From contig JAJFPB010000006.1 in NCBI GenBank assembly GCA_020881915.1, positions 3,348,001-3,412,000 of the forward strand: a stretch of DNA of 64,000 nucleotides, given 5' to 3'. This document shows, in pieces, positions 22,457 to 35,337 of the stretch. The position numbers and the translations under genes were made by a program. A model generated the notes under the pieces. It saw nothing but the letters and a program-made list of their open reading frames with translations. It did no database searches and was not told the DNA's origin. Position 1 is the stretch's first letter, and each line of letters starts with the position of its first letter. This stretch comes from Paramyrothecium sp. XJ0827. Lineage: Eukaryota; Ascomycota; Sordariomycetes; Hypocreales; Stachybotryaceae.

Positions 22457-22981
22457 GAGGGCGCTTATGACAAGCCAATCACTGTAACCGCTTATGACAC
22501 TACCTTGCAGTCGTCTCCTGATCTTGTGATACGCTTCTTGTGCTACCCGCTTGAGTAGCTAACCACCTAGCAGTAATCACAACCACAATTCATTCCCAGA
22601 AGCAAGCTTGTTAGGTGCACGTTTGAATTTCAGGTTCTTGAAAATGATGATGAATATGAGAAATCTAAGCATGGTCTATGCTGTATGTTTGATGTGCTCT
22701 GCGGCACTCTAATCTGGGTCATGAAAGCCCGCGATCCTTTCCTCCCATCCCTCCCCCCTCTAATCCCAGTACACCCCATGATTGAAAAAAAAGAAAAAAT
22801 AGAAATTATGGGTCCATGCTGTATGAGTACTGTAATGTAGTTTTTGTAGTTTTCTTTCGGAACCCTTTCATTAAGTATGTTCCTCCTTTCATTACCACGG
22901 GTCCGAAAGAAAACTTCTATCCGGGTATTTCCAAACGCTAAAGCCTCATCTCAATTTCCTTTGTTTCGTACGTGCGGAGAC
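22457..22981. other. Intergenic, nothing recognised
   Basis: Promoter of the kinase-like gene and 3' region of the WSC gene. Slightly AT-rich, with a short A/G-rich run near 22785. Confidence 0.5.
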
Positions 22982-25900
22982 TTAATTTTCGTCGAGCAAC
23001 TTCTTGCTGATGTACATGCTCATCCTTGAGCCAGCACCACAGTAGGCCTTGTTGTCACCTGGGCAGAGGAACTTGCACTCCGTGTCAGTCACGTTTTTGC
23101 CCGGGGTGGCACCAGCATTGCCAGCGAAGTTGATGGCGTTGCTGCACCAACACTCGCGGCCGTATTCGACACCGGCATAGTTGTACTCCCAGCACTTCTC
23201 AGCGCACAGCTTGGTGGTCATCAAGTTGCCATCGTTGAGGATCTGTTTCTGCATGAGACGTCCCCTCGTAGGCTCGGAGACGCAAGCGTAGTAAGTGAAG
23301 TTGCTGTTGCCCTCCCAGATGATGGGGCCGGTGGCGCTGGGCTTAGCTGAGGAGGAAGTAGTGCTGGTCTTGGTTGAGGTTGCCAAGGTCGTCGAAGTAG
23401 TGGAGGTAGCGCTTGAGCTGGGGGCCCGAGAGGTGCTGCTCTGAGCGGCGCTGCTGGTGCTTGTTGACGAGGCGGCGACGCTAGTGGACGAGGCAGCAAC
23501 ACTGGTGGATGAAGAGACAGAGCTGGTAGACGCAGCAGCGCTGGATGATGAGGCAGCAACGCTAGAGCTGGAAGCACTGCTAGAGCTGCTTTGGGCGGCA
23601 GAGGAGCTGGAAGAAGCAGCAACGCTAGACGAGGAGGCAGCAACGCTGGATGATGAGGCCGCAGCAGAGCTGGATGACGCAGCAACACTTGACGACGAAG
23701 CAGCGGCGCTAGTAGAAGATACGGCAGCGCTGGTAGACGAGGCGGCAGTGCTAGTAGCCGAAGCACTGCTCGTGGACGCTGAAGCCACTGAGCTAGCCGA
23801 GGATGATGCGGCAGACGATGAGGCAGACGACGAAACAGCGGACGAAGAGGCGGAGACGGAGGCGGCATTCAAGGCCGAGGTAGACGAAACCTTGGGGACG
23901 TCACCGAACTTGTAAAGCTGCAGCCTGTTGCCAGCACCGCAGAAGGTCATCTTGTCGCCAGGGCAAAGGAAGGAGCAGTCGTCCTGCTTCTCGGCCTTGA
24001 TGCTGCCAGTGCCCAGGGCGTCGCCACAGTAACACTCTCGGCCGTACTCGACACCGAAGAAGGTGCTTCCCTTACAGAAGGTGGCACACGACTCAAGGGT
24101 CATCGTGTCGTCGGCATAGGTGGACTTGGCAAGCGCGCGGACGCCGGTGCCCTCGGTGTAGCAGCCCTGGAAACCCCATTCCCCGCTCACAACAGGCCTG
24201 ATGGCGGGCTTGGTGGACGAAGGAGAAGCGGTGGCGCTGGTTGTCGAAGTCTTGGATGCGTTGTCAGTGGTAGCAGAGACCGAAACCGACGCCGAGCTCG
24301 AGCTGATGCTGGAGCTGGAGCTGGAGCTGCCGGTACCAGCGAACTGATAAAGGTTGAATCTGTTGCCAGCACCACAGTAGAAGGCCTTGTCACCAGGGCA
24401 GAGGAAGTTGCAGTCAGTCTGCTTGGTAGCAGGGGCGGCACCCTCCCGAAGGCTGTCACCACAGTAGCACTCGCGACCATACTCGACACCGAAGTACGTG
24501 GAACCCGTGCAGAAAGTAGCGCAGGCCTCGAGGGTCATGTTATCATCAGCAAAGGTGGACTTGCTCAGGGCCTTGCCACCTGTAGACTCGATATAGCAGC
24601 CCTTCGAGTTCCACTGGCCGTTCACAACCTGCTTGACGGAAGGACCAGTGGGTGTCGCTGAGGCGGACGAGCTGGTGCTGCTGACGCTGACTGAGGCGCT
24701 GACCGAGGCGCTGACCGAAGTACTGGTGATCGAGGCGGCAGATGAGGCGGCAGAAGAAGAGGTAGATCCACCGAGCTTGTAGAGCGAGAGTCTGCTGCCA
24801 GCACCGCAGTAGGTGAAGGGATCGCCAGGGCACAGGAACGAACACTCCTGCACACTTTGGGCAGGCACAGCAGCAGCACGAAGAGTGTTGCCACAGAAGC
24901 ATTCCTGGCCGTATTCGGTACCGAAGTAGGTGTATCCGTCACAGAAGGTAGCGCACATCTCCAGGGTCATCTGGGCGTTGGCGGTACCCTTCTCCTCGAT
25001 AGCGCGACCGCCCTGGCTAGGCTCAACGTAGCAGCCCTGGAAGGTGTACTTGCCAACGGTCTGACGAACAGAAGGGCCAGTAGGTGTAGCAGAGGCGGAA
25101 GAGCTGGTGGTGCTGACGGTGGCGTTGACTGTACCAGAGACAGTCGAGCTAGCAGTTGCGGAGAGGCTGGTGACAGAAGTGCTGCTGCTAACCGATCCAT
25201 CGTTGAGCTGGTAGACATTGAGGCGGGAACCACCACCGCAGAGCTCAGTGGCATTGTTGTTGCAAGCGATGTTACACTCCTTGGCAGGAGCAGGAACAGC
25301 TCCGGTGCCGAAAGCGTTACCGCACCAACACTCACCACCATACTCGACACCGGCGTACTTGTTGTTGATAGCCTTGCAAGCGCTGACACAGTTGGCGACA
25401 GTCCTTGACTCAACAGTGCGTGCATTGGGCAGGGCACGGACGCCAGTGCCTTCGGTGTAGCAGCCAATGTGGACATAACCGTTAACACCGGGGTTGGCAA
25501 CTGGGCCTCCAACAGGAGGGGTAGTAGTATCACCGTCTGGGCGAGTGAAGTTGCCATTCCACTTGGCAGAATCGGCAAATATGGAGATGTAAGCACCACC
25601 GGCCCCTTCACCCTCACCATTACCACCACAGAACTGACCAATGTCACCAGAGCAGTCGTAGTTGCACATGGCATCATCAACCTTGGTCCTGGGGATCAAG
25701 TTACCAGACCAGCATTCGCGGTGGTACTGAGCACCACAGAAGATGTTACCTCGGGTGTTGCAAGCGTCAATGCACAACTCGGCGTCATTTCCATCGTTGC
25801 CATAGAGCTGGTTGGCGAGCTGACGGCCAGGATCGTTCTCCTTGAAACATCCGATGTATCGGTATCGACCTTGACCGTCGGCCTTGAGAGGAGCAGCCTG

Positions 25901-28750
25901 CTGAGCAATGGCATTGCAGAAGAAGGGAACGGACTGCTTGCCAAGAGTCAAGTCGTTGGTGTTCATTGTCCAGAGCGTAGTGCCGTTGTAAGAGTCAGTG
26001 TTCCATTGGGCCTTGGGGACGGCGCAAGTCATGACGGCGGTAGCGCTCTCACCAGGCTCGATGATGATACCCTCAGCCAGATCAACTTGGTTGGCGGCAC
26101 GGACGAGGTTACCACCACCAGTAGGAGGCTTGGAGACCAGAAGGCTCAGCCTGACACCACCAACAGGAGCGGCGTTGGTGATACGGAACGTGAGCGACTT
26201 GGCAGTGTTCTGGTAAACGTTACCGAAGGTGAATGGCACCTTGGGGTCAAACTTGGCCCAGCCAGAACCATCGGGCTTCTCGAACTCGAGCAGTGCCACG
26301 GGGGCAGGGCCGGCGGTTCCTGAGACGGCGAAAGACTTTGTGCCACCGTTGGAAACAATCTTGACCCAGCCAGCATATGTCCCGCTCTCAGTAGAGTCGA
26401 ACCTGACGATGAGAGGCGCTTGGCCATTGCCAGCAATAGTGGTAGGGAGGTTCTGCACAATAAACTTGCCAACCTTAAGATCACCAGTACCGGTCCAAGT
26501 CTCAAATGGACCGCTGGCGCCAGTAGTGGAGTACTGGACAGACTGAATTGAAAGTTGAGCAGTTCCCTGGTTGGTCAACATGACCGTCTCGGACAGATCA
26601 TTGGGCTGATTCCCAGAGATGACGTTGACGAAAGAAATGTTGGTCGGGCTGAGGTCGAAAAGAGCCTCAGCGCTGGAACCAGTACCAGTCAGCCTAACGC
26701 TGGAGCTGATGCGGTATCCCTGGGCAGAGTTGGTGGTGTTGACAACAATGTCATCAGTCAAGAAGCCAACCTTTCCTGGATGGAACTTGGCCTTGACAGT
26801 GAACTGCGCACCAGTGGCGAGTTGCAGAGGAACGGTAGGCAGCCCGGAGACGGAGTAGTGCTCGGCCTCCTTAAGATCAACACCGGTAACGGTGACACCA
26901 ATCACGGCCTTGCAGGTGATGGTTTTCTCGGCACTCGTAGCCTTGATATCGACAGTAGCGAAATCGTTGGGCGTGGTGCAGTTAAGAGGGGACTTGGTGG
27001 GAGCGCCATAGCCGTAGAAGTATCCCTGGTTGGTACCAAAGTACATGATGCCGTCACCAAAGACAGGACGAGTAAACTTGGTGATTCCGGGCACGGTCCA
27101 GGACTTGATGAGCTTCATCTTGTCGCCATCGGGAATAGCGTCAAAGATGCGGACATTGTTCAACGTCTCAATATCCGTCTGGGTATCGGTAACCCACAAG
27201 AGACCGGTTCCTGGCTGGCCATTGAGGGAAGTGGTAGTACCGTGTGAAACACCGAGAACGTAGGCGTTTCGGTAGGGCGAGTCGGCAACCTTGGTGAAGC
27301 GAGGGACGCCGTTGGTGCAAGAAAACTTGAAAGCGTGCGAGGGGTACTTGATGACTATTAAGCGAGTTAGAACGCAAAGTTCGATGACCACAAGGGTTAT
27401 TGCTCTGAGCACTTACCATTGATGTAGATGTAGCCTCCCTCCAGAGGGTACACACCAGCGCCAGCATAGACGGAGTTCTCGTTCTGGTAGGTCTGGATGA
27501 CAGCGTCAAGGTTATTAGGGCCGTTCCTGTAGCCACCCATGTCATCGAGGTTGATCCAGTAGGTCTTTCCACTCTTGCCCGTAACAACACCGATACGCTT
27601 GTAATTACCGCAGGAGAACTGGCTGGGGAGAATTTGCAGCGGGCTGGTACCCAGATCGTTATCGGCACCATCCAGCTCCTGCTTCTCGAAAGGCATGAAG
27701 AAATCAACCAGGTCCAGGCTTCCGTCCTCGTTGATGCTCATGTGAACCGCAGCCTCCTCCAGAGCAGTGGGCGGCGCGTAGCCCTTAACGGGGATCGTAC
27801 TGAGCTGAGACTCGTAACCGTTGCCAGTGGCATAGAAGATGGAGCCACGACCGTCAGAGGCAAGACCACCACCGGACATCCAAATACTACCGCCCTTCTG
27901 GACGACACCCTCGCCCTGAGTCGCAAATCGCTCGACGAACGCTCCAGTAGTCTTGTGGATACCGATGAGCCATCCGGTGAATTCGTACTGGACGCAGTGG
28001 GAACCGAAACCGAGGTAAATGAAGTTGCCAACGTGGAGCAGACCGGGGCGCTGCAGCTGAACGCCGCCGTTAAAGACACGGCGGGCACTGTTCCTGGCGA
28101 CGGTGCCCTCCAGGTCAATGGGGAAGTTGGGCCTCTCCTCCAGGGTGTTGACATCGAGAGCGTGGATGAAGATGCGACCCGCGGGTCGGCCTTGGGCGAC
28201 ATTGATCTTGGTCTGGTCGGCATAGGTCTTGGTAGTGAGGTAGAGGGTGTCGGTAGCGGGATCGATAACACCGGTGCCGATGATGCCGACGTGAGGGCTG
28301 ATATCCTGGCAACCGTCGAGATCAGCGGAGAGGAAGGGGATTTTCAGGTTCTTCGACAGAACGATTTCGCCCGTCTTAGCGTTGATCTTGTACACGTTGT
28401 TCTGGGTGGTCGAGTAGTAGACGTATTGGGTTTCGCTGCCGGAAGGAGTGTAAACGAGTGGCTGAGAGAAGGCCTGTTCTGGCCTTCCTCCATAGTTGCC
28501 CGGGAGGGTGGTCCTGAAGATCTGACCAAATTGCGAGCTGGCAACTACGGCAGGGTCCATGTTGTGGTTACTGTGAGTAGCAATGTCAGTTCAGGGCCTT
28601 TCGCGACAGGCATTGGAGCGGGTGTCGTCGTCGAACTCACTCCTGGTAACTGGCTCGGGTGTTGTCACCTCCCCAGGTGATGGTGTCGGTGCTGGCGAGG
28701 CCATTGGCCAGGCCGAGCATGGCCGACAGGAGAAGGGCTCTCAAACCCAT
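22982..28750 (-). CDS. Very large secreted protein: propeller, Ig-like repeats, six WSC domains
   Basis: Exons 28750-28641, 28570-27417 and 27354-22982 join in phase to 1878 aa. A signal peptide covers about residues 1-20. Residues about 30-520 resemble a PQQ-type beta-propeller, with recurring GG/G-Y/W blade motifs. Residues about 550-905 look like three ASH/Hydin-type Ig-like domains (VKAKFHPGKVGF is a typical strand pair). Six WSC domains follow at about 917-1013, 1047-1137, 1188-1278, 1332-1425, 1478-1568 and 1770-1870. Each starts like GCYxE and carries GxEYGxECxCG and FLCPGD/YCG or related motifs. A Ser/Ala linker of nearly 190 residues precedes the last WSC domain. WSC domains bind beta-glucan or act in wall sensing. 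No C-terminal membrane helix or GPI signal is evident, so it is probably secreted or wall-bound. Confidence 0.85.
23335..23890 (-). repeat. Ser/Ala low-complexity coding repeat
   Basis: Imperfect tandem units of the SSSVAAS or SSSAAAS type encode the linker between WSC domains 5 and 6. The DNA is built from GCAGC/GCTGG-like triplets and is a likely site of length variation between strains. Confidence 0.8.
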
Positions 28751-31700
28751 GATGGCGACGACAGAATATCAAACGAGCGACAGACGTGCCAAAGTGAGGG
28801 CTGTAGGGCGCAAATACGGCGACGGACAAGCGGGCGACCGAGAGAAGAAGCGACGAGCGGCGATGGAGCCGGCTGCTGTCATCTTATCTGGAAGCCCTCG
28901 GGCGGTGGAGCCCGGGTAAAGCGACGAAATGGCATTTCCCAAATGTTCAGCACAAATCCGTCCCACGCCAAGATGGAATCGACCAGGGGGGCCGGTGGGC
29001 ATTGAGATGCTGAAGCGCACGGTGGTGGAGCGGGTTCGCCTCTCTACCCCTGTCGTTGTTCCTGGCCCTTGCTCCAGCCCACACCCCATACGCCCCTCCC
29101 ATTTTGGTCTTCCCAGAGAATTGGAAAGAAGGGAAGCCTCGAAAACATCGTTTCTTTTTTGGGATCCATTCCGTCGACCTTGTTGTCTTGCCCGTAGCGA
29201 CGGGTCCGCCGCGGGCGTGAAGATGCAGAACGCGGCCCACGCACCGACGATGGACGCGGAGCGCTGTGACCTCCAGACTAACAGGACTCGGACGGAGAGG
29301 AATACGCGAAAGCACTACAGCTGCGCCAAGGTAATGGTGAATTCTGAGAGACATGTTGGTGAGCACGCCCAGAAATAGCACGGAAGCCAGGAGCCCCGAA
29401 AGGGTTGCTTGCTGTCAATATTGACCACGCATCGAATGGCTTTTCCTCCCGATACGGTGCGTTCTCAAAGGGTAGCAGTGCAGCTCAGAAGCCGTGGTGG
29501 CGTACTATCGAGCACCTAGTGGGTATTCCAGACTGCGGCATGGCCAATTCCGGAGTGATCGACGATGCTCCAAGCCCTTTGAGATATCGCCTGCAGGGCC
29601 TCGTTGGAGGTGCATACGAGATGGATGTCGGTGTCGGTGTCTGTTGTCGGAGGACGGGGTGTGTGAGTGTGAGTGGCAGAGACGGGAATCTGGGATCCAC
29701 CGCTTCTGGCCCGTCCCAGCTCGCCGTCCTCGTGGCTGACCGATACAGCCTAGTGCCTGTGCTGAGGACGTAGCTGAGCGCGGCCAGGTCAGGTCTAAAT
29801 CGACAGATAACGCATGGCATCGTCAGACCGTCACAATGGAATCGTCCTATGGGCCCAGGCCAGCACGCAAATACAGGCCGGAGCGAAGATATGATCTCCC
29901 AATATTGGCTACGAGGCCCCCTGCCCTGGCCAACCGGCTTGCTTGTTTGGTTCTAGGGTGGTCCGGCGCCAAGAGACGCGTCGGCGGATGAGACAGTCCC
30001 GTCTAGTCTAGAGGTAGCCAGCGGTGGTCTACTCACTGTAGCCATGACGGGCATCCACTGAAGACGGCACCGCCTAGCCTCGTCTACCAGCACCAGAGGC
30101 AGTGAAAAACTACCTAGTATCTTACGAGACACGGTATGGAGTCAGCATCTTACACTTACATGAGCCTGAGAGGCCGCGCACAAGGGAACGTAGACAAGAT
30201 TTTCCTCTCGATAAACCCTTCTCCATCGGCTTTTCTGCGCCAAAGGTTGCACAGCTCGTGTTGATGCCGCCCCCTTGCCGTTGCTGCTGCATTGCTGCTG
30301 CAAACTGAACTTAAAATTCCCTTGGCATTGCAACTGTGCAGTGCAGTGCGGTGCAGTGCAGTGCTGGATGTTTGCTGCACACGCCCCCCTTCTCAGGTAC
30401 TTGCTGTAGCGGCGCGCAGCACTGCCCTGCCGTACCTTTTCCCTGCGCGCTAGCGATTGCGCCAACTCCCGATTCATTTCAATTTTCCCCGTCTAGTACC
30501 GGCACGGAACCACCTCCTATTTCTCAAGGTCGCTGCTCTTTGCGCTGCCTTCTCGCCTTTCCTCTTCGACGCAGACCCCCCGGTCACCAGGCTTGGCTCG
30601 CAATAGCTTGTTCTACCGCGCCGAGCCTCTTGCTCACTTGGCTGGGCTTGCGTATACATTCGAGCAGGTCCAAGAGATCTCTGAGGCTCGGCGATGCCTG
30701 AGACCACGTCCGGGCCGAGACAAGGAGCGCAGGGATGGGGTCAGGCGTCCGGCACCTTGTTGCTTCACCCCTGGCCTGTCCCCCGTGTATGTAACGGAGA
30801 AGTCAGTCATGCCAGTATTGACGCTTCTACGAGGTCTCTGGAAAGAATCAGCGAGGAGACTTGGGTAGGGCGTTGCTCCTCCGTCGACTCTGGCTCACCT
30901 CGGAAAATCGGCGACCAGACTCTACCCCATTCGACATGTCTGACCCTGCCTAGTTCGATTTGGATCACCGTTGGACAGCGTCCGACAAGCCGGGTCTATT
31001 CTTCCTATCGATCTGCCTCGTGGCTCCGTACACCATGTCTCTCCAGCTCCAGCTCTATCTCTGGCTTGCTCTTCTCCGCGTCGTCTGCGGCCATGTTGAT
31101 CCAATCCCAGCGGGCGCCGATATGTACATCCAACAATCGTATGTCCATACAGAGTAAATGGAGTCTCAAAGCGTACAGTGCCAAGCGTGCTGCCGTCCAT
31201 GCTTCGGTCCATTGGCTTGGTATTGTTTGTCTGCGTTATCTGCGTGCCTCTAAGCAACCGCCCTACTGATAGCAATCACATTCAGCTTGGCCGCCTCATC
31301 ACCCCCGTACAGAGAGCTTACACCGTGATAGTCCTACCGCTGCTGCCACGTACTCTGGGCGTTTCGTAGCTGTCAATAGTTTCTCACCTGTGGCGCACTC
31401 GACCCAGCTCTGGGGCCGGTCCCAATAGTGGCCGCCTTAGCGGCGAATCCGGCCTGTCCATCTGCAGGTACGCGAGCTGGAAAAGGCAACCATCGAACGT
31501 GGCTTCCATACTAAACCGTCCAGTGTCCCTTTCGGCTCTGGTCTGGCCCGGTGCGCTGGATTTGTAGACTAGGTCATGTTAAGCTGCCAAAAGCAATCAC
31601 CTGAAACTTCCCTAGTACCAGCCCGGCCTGGAACGCTCAGGACAGGCGACCGAAGGTCAGTTCGCTCAGTTAGCCGCCGGCTATGCCACGAAGCTGCACC

Positions 31701-34309
31701 TGTGAGATCCGAGCTGCGAAAGGCCATGGCATCATGGTAGAGATTTAGATCTCCGTGGGTCTGTAATCTCTGGAATTACATGAACAAACTGAGCTATCAT
31801 GCTGCCCACAAACGTGTGTATGTGTGCTCACGCCTTTATTTTTAGCGCAATACGATCATCCGTTGCCTCAGAAGCAAGGGTTTCGCCGCTGCAAACCAAA
31901 GTCGAAGCCCGCGCTGGTATCAGCCTGTGCGTGTCTGGCTCAAAGCTTGGCGTTCGCCTGCTTTTTGTTTTTGTGATTCTGCTTCTCCTCCTTGCAGGGG
32001 CCCGCATTGAGCTGAAGAGGCGGGCCCAGATGGGGCGTCCTGCCGGTACCCTCAGCCATGATGGTCGCTAGATCCACGCTTTGTCCGCCCCGCTAGCCTC
32101 AGCTGGCGATAGGGCCCAGGCAAGACACCAAAAGGAAGCGCCGTGGTGTGTTTTTGGGCAAGGCCGATTTGAGACAAGAAGGTTCTGGGGCCTGGCTGCA
32201 AGACAATAGCATGGTCTGGTGACTGATCTCTACTGCGTCTTGCCACCATTCTATTGACGAGGTGCATTCTGCTGCCACTCGGCAGTGCTCCGTGGCTTCT
32301 GCTCTGCATCCAATGGGACGTGCAGCTGGCGATGGGTCAGTTGCTCCGTAATCAGCTCTGGGTTTCGGACTGGGTCCAGTGTTGACCAGGTCGAGCAAGG
32401 GAAGGAAGGTAAGCTGGGTGGCATCACAATGGCATCACCTTCTGGCGACTTGGCTCTGTGAGCGAAGTTGGTAGCGAACCATTGCTGGATGGCGCGGCGC
32501 TTCACAGGATTCTGCGGTTCAGCGTAACCCCTTTCCGCAATGCCCAATGACTCGCAAAAATGAGGGCTCCCGCTCCGCTTCCGCTGGGTCCTCGAACAGC
32601 CACAGCAAGCTGGTTTTTTTTCTTCCTTTTTGAGCGGAGGATGACCCAAGTGGATATTTGCCTTTCGGGTACCTGAGCGGCCCCACGAAAGATTTCTGGT
32701 GCTTGTGGAACTCAAAACAACGGAAAATCGAGAAAGACTCATGTCTCGTCATCAGCCCTGTGGAAAAAAGCGTTACATCTGCCGTCTTTGACCTGGCCGT
32801 AAGGTGTATCTTGACCGGAACTCATGTGCCGGAATGCGTTGAGCCTCAGTGCAAGCCCCCGTCACACAGCATCGCACAGCGTACGCCTCAGTACTAGTAG
32901 GCGGGAAAAGTTCCCGCAATACGGGGTGTGTACCACGTATCAATGCTACTTTCTATGGCTTCCCACTTTTCGTGACGTCGCTTCTCGTACAGATGAATTA
33001 GCTTGGATTGAACCGCCGACACAAGCGGCATAACCCACTACAGCAACAGTGCAGACGGAAGATTCCCTCGTGATCCTTTACCATGGTCCAGTCGCTGGTG
33101 GTGCAAAAGCGTTAGGTACAGGGTAGTTTCGTTCGATGGGTGATGACGAGGTGGGAGAAGCTGTCAATAAGCTATGTCTACCTTGTCCTTTAAGAAGCCA
33201 TAGATATACCTACTACAGTGGCAGAACTTTACTAAAATCCAATAACGGTTCGCAGAGGATTTTGGTCCCTTTGATGTTTGGCCGTGCTGTTATTTACCTG
33301 CCTTACTCTGTCCAGCGAACACCCAGATTTCTGATGCACTTAACACGCTCCAGGAGCGCTGGAAACTTGAACACTTGTACAGTTTGACCGCGACCGCGCA
33401 GTCGCATTTATTCTAGAAAATGGAAAAGAAAAAAGAACTTATACTTGTGTCGCTCAAAATGCCCAAATGTGCATCTCTTCTTTTATCTTTCCTTTTTTGA
33501 GTTGCCTGGTAGAGCTGGCGTCGCACTGATGCGCGGCAGCACTTCGTTCTTCAGGGTAGGCAAGCGGGTGTGGGGTCAAATTGCAATTGGAGTAGGCAGC
33601 TCTCCACGAAAGGCAACGGAAGGATTCGGCAAAACTTCAGGGGAAACAAGGTATTCCAGCTTGACGACATGTACTGAAATAGTTAACATGAGCTTTTGAC
33701 TCGTTTCTTGTTCTTTCTCGAATGCCTACCCGGAGACGTACCCGGAATGTCAAGCAACAGAGGCCCCGTGCAAGCGCGCCGGCGGCAGTGTGTCTGTCGC
33801 GTTGGATATTCCTATGGCTTACATTACATATACTGTTAAATGCGTCTCCAAGTACTGAAGAATCGCTTCCAATAACCGCACATTGATGGCAAAGGGTCGC
33901 ATTGCCGCGACCTTCTAGACCCCTTTTGCCGATTACTGAGCGACTGCCGGCCTTGGCCGGATTGGCAGGGTGCGATGTGCAGAACAGGCATGAGATAGTA
34001 AGGCTGCGTCGGCAATCTCCCTGTTGGGGTCAAATGACAGGGATTGCGACCCTGCCAAGATGGCACATGCGAGAATACAGACTGCACATTCTAACACCAG
34101 CCTATTTGGTTCACAGGGCGGAGTGTTGCTTAGTATGTGGTCGCTTTCTGCCATGACTTTAGCAGAAGGATTACCTTGCGTCCATCTCAAAGCTTATAAG
34201 ACCATCATGTCGCCAGTCTCTCCAACTTCTTGCCCTTCTGTCGCCCTCAGCGTTCTCGTCTCACTCCATTGTCTCGACCCCGTTCCCGCAAGATCGTCTC
34301 TCCTTCAGA
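28751..34309. other. Long gene-poor stretch
   Basis: About 5.5 kb without a gene I can support. It starts with the 5' region of the WSC gene. CT-rich leader-like sequence lies near 30470-30590. Open frames such as 30694-31269 (plus) and 32251-32742 (minus) have little coding character. A short frame at 31035-31157 is discussed as a finding. A (TGCAG)n-like repeat sits near 30336-30368. A TATAAG box near 34196 may serve the NLP gene. Confidence 0.5.
30336..30368. repeat. TGCAG-type microsatellite
   Basis: Several tandem copies of a TGCAG/TGCGG pentamer in non-coding DNA. Confidence 0.7.
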
Positions 34310-35337
34310 ATGTTTGGCACCAAGATCGCCGCCGGCCTTGCCGTCATCTCTGGCTTCAGTGCTGTCAATGCCCTGCCACAACTTCCCCATGAGATCCGCG
34401 ACTTGCTGCTGAACGACTTGCGCGCCCGCGACGTCAACCCTCCCGCCTTCATCCCTGAGGCGGCTACTCAGAACCAGATCAAGTACCAACCTGTTCTGGA
34501 CTATGACACCGATGGTTGCTACAACGTCCCTGCTGTGGATGCCAATGGCTACGTTGCCGAGGGACGGGATCACAACGAGAGTGGCGGGCCTGCGCATGGT
34601 TGTCGGGATGCTCACGATCTCGACAACCAGAACGTCTATGTCCGGACGCGGTGCAACAACGGGTGGTGCGCCTACATGTATGAAACCAAAAGTTAGCTTT
34701 CTGATCCCTAAAACTTTGACTGACCAATTCAAGGTATGAGCACTACTTCGAAAAGGATGTTGGATTCCAGCTGCTCTGGAAGAATTTCGGACACCGACAC
34801 GATTGGGAGAACATTGTTGTGATCGTCCGTGACGGCGAGGAGATGCCGGCCTATGTCGCTGCTTCTGCTCACGGTAGCTACGAGACGAAGGCAGGCAGAG
34901 ATGTCCGCTTTGAAGGTACGGCAATATATTCCAAGACGCCCTTGTTAGCCGCCTTTGCTGATTCAAGCTGTTTCTCCCAGGCACTCGCGCCAAGATTGTC
35001 TACCACAAGGACGGCGCGTCGACGCACGCATTCCGCTTCGCCAACGAGGGCGACGATCGGATCGAGAACCACAAGGGCCACTGGATCCGGGGAGCGCTCA
35101 TTGACTGGAACAGATTTCCGTCGACGGAGGTGCGCGACAAGATGGTCAATTCGTTCAACTCTGGTGGCATCAAGATAAAACTTGCGGACTCTGAATTCGG
35201 CTTTAACTTGGCTAAGTCTATTGACGGCAAGGTTCGTTTCTTCCTCCTACCGCAGGTGAATCCTTTCCTTGTTTGAGGTTCCGCTAACAACCTGACAGGC
35301 TGATGTTCCTGGCTTCAACGTCAATGCTGATGCTTGA
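34310..35337 (+). CDS. Nep1-like (NPP1) necrosis-inducing-type secreted protein
   Basis: Four exons (34310-34677, 34734-34915, 34981-35231, 35299-35337) join in phase to 279 aa. Residues 1-22 form a signal peptide ending near VNALP. The body has the NPP1 family layout: an N-terminal block with DTDGCYNVPA, a Cys pair in the RCNNGWC block, and the family heptapeptide GHRHDWE in exon 2. A KDGASTHAFRFA block follows in exon 3. In the family these proteins act on dicot plasma membranes and/or trigger plant immunity; some members are non-cytolytic. The gene appears intact with no breaks. It is flanked by a long non-coding region upstream and an NAD(P)-binding gene downstream. Whether this member is cytolytic cannot be told from sequence. 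Confidence 0.9.

Noticed and set aside
30694..31269. 191-codon open frame on plus in the gene-poor stretch
   Set aside because: High Ser/Arg with no recognisable fold; the opposite strand is also open over most of it.
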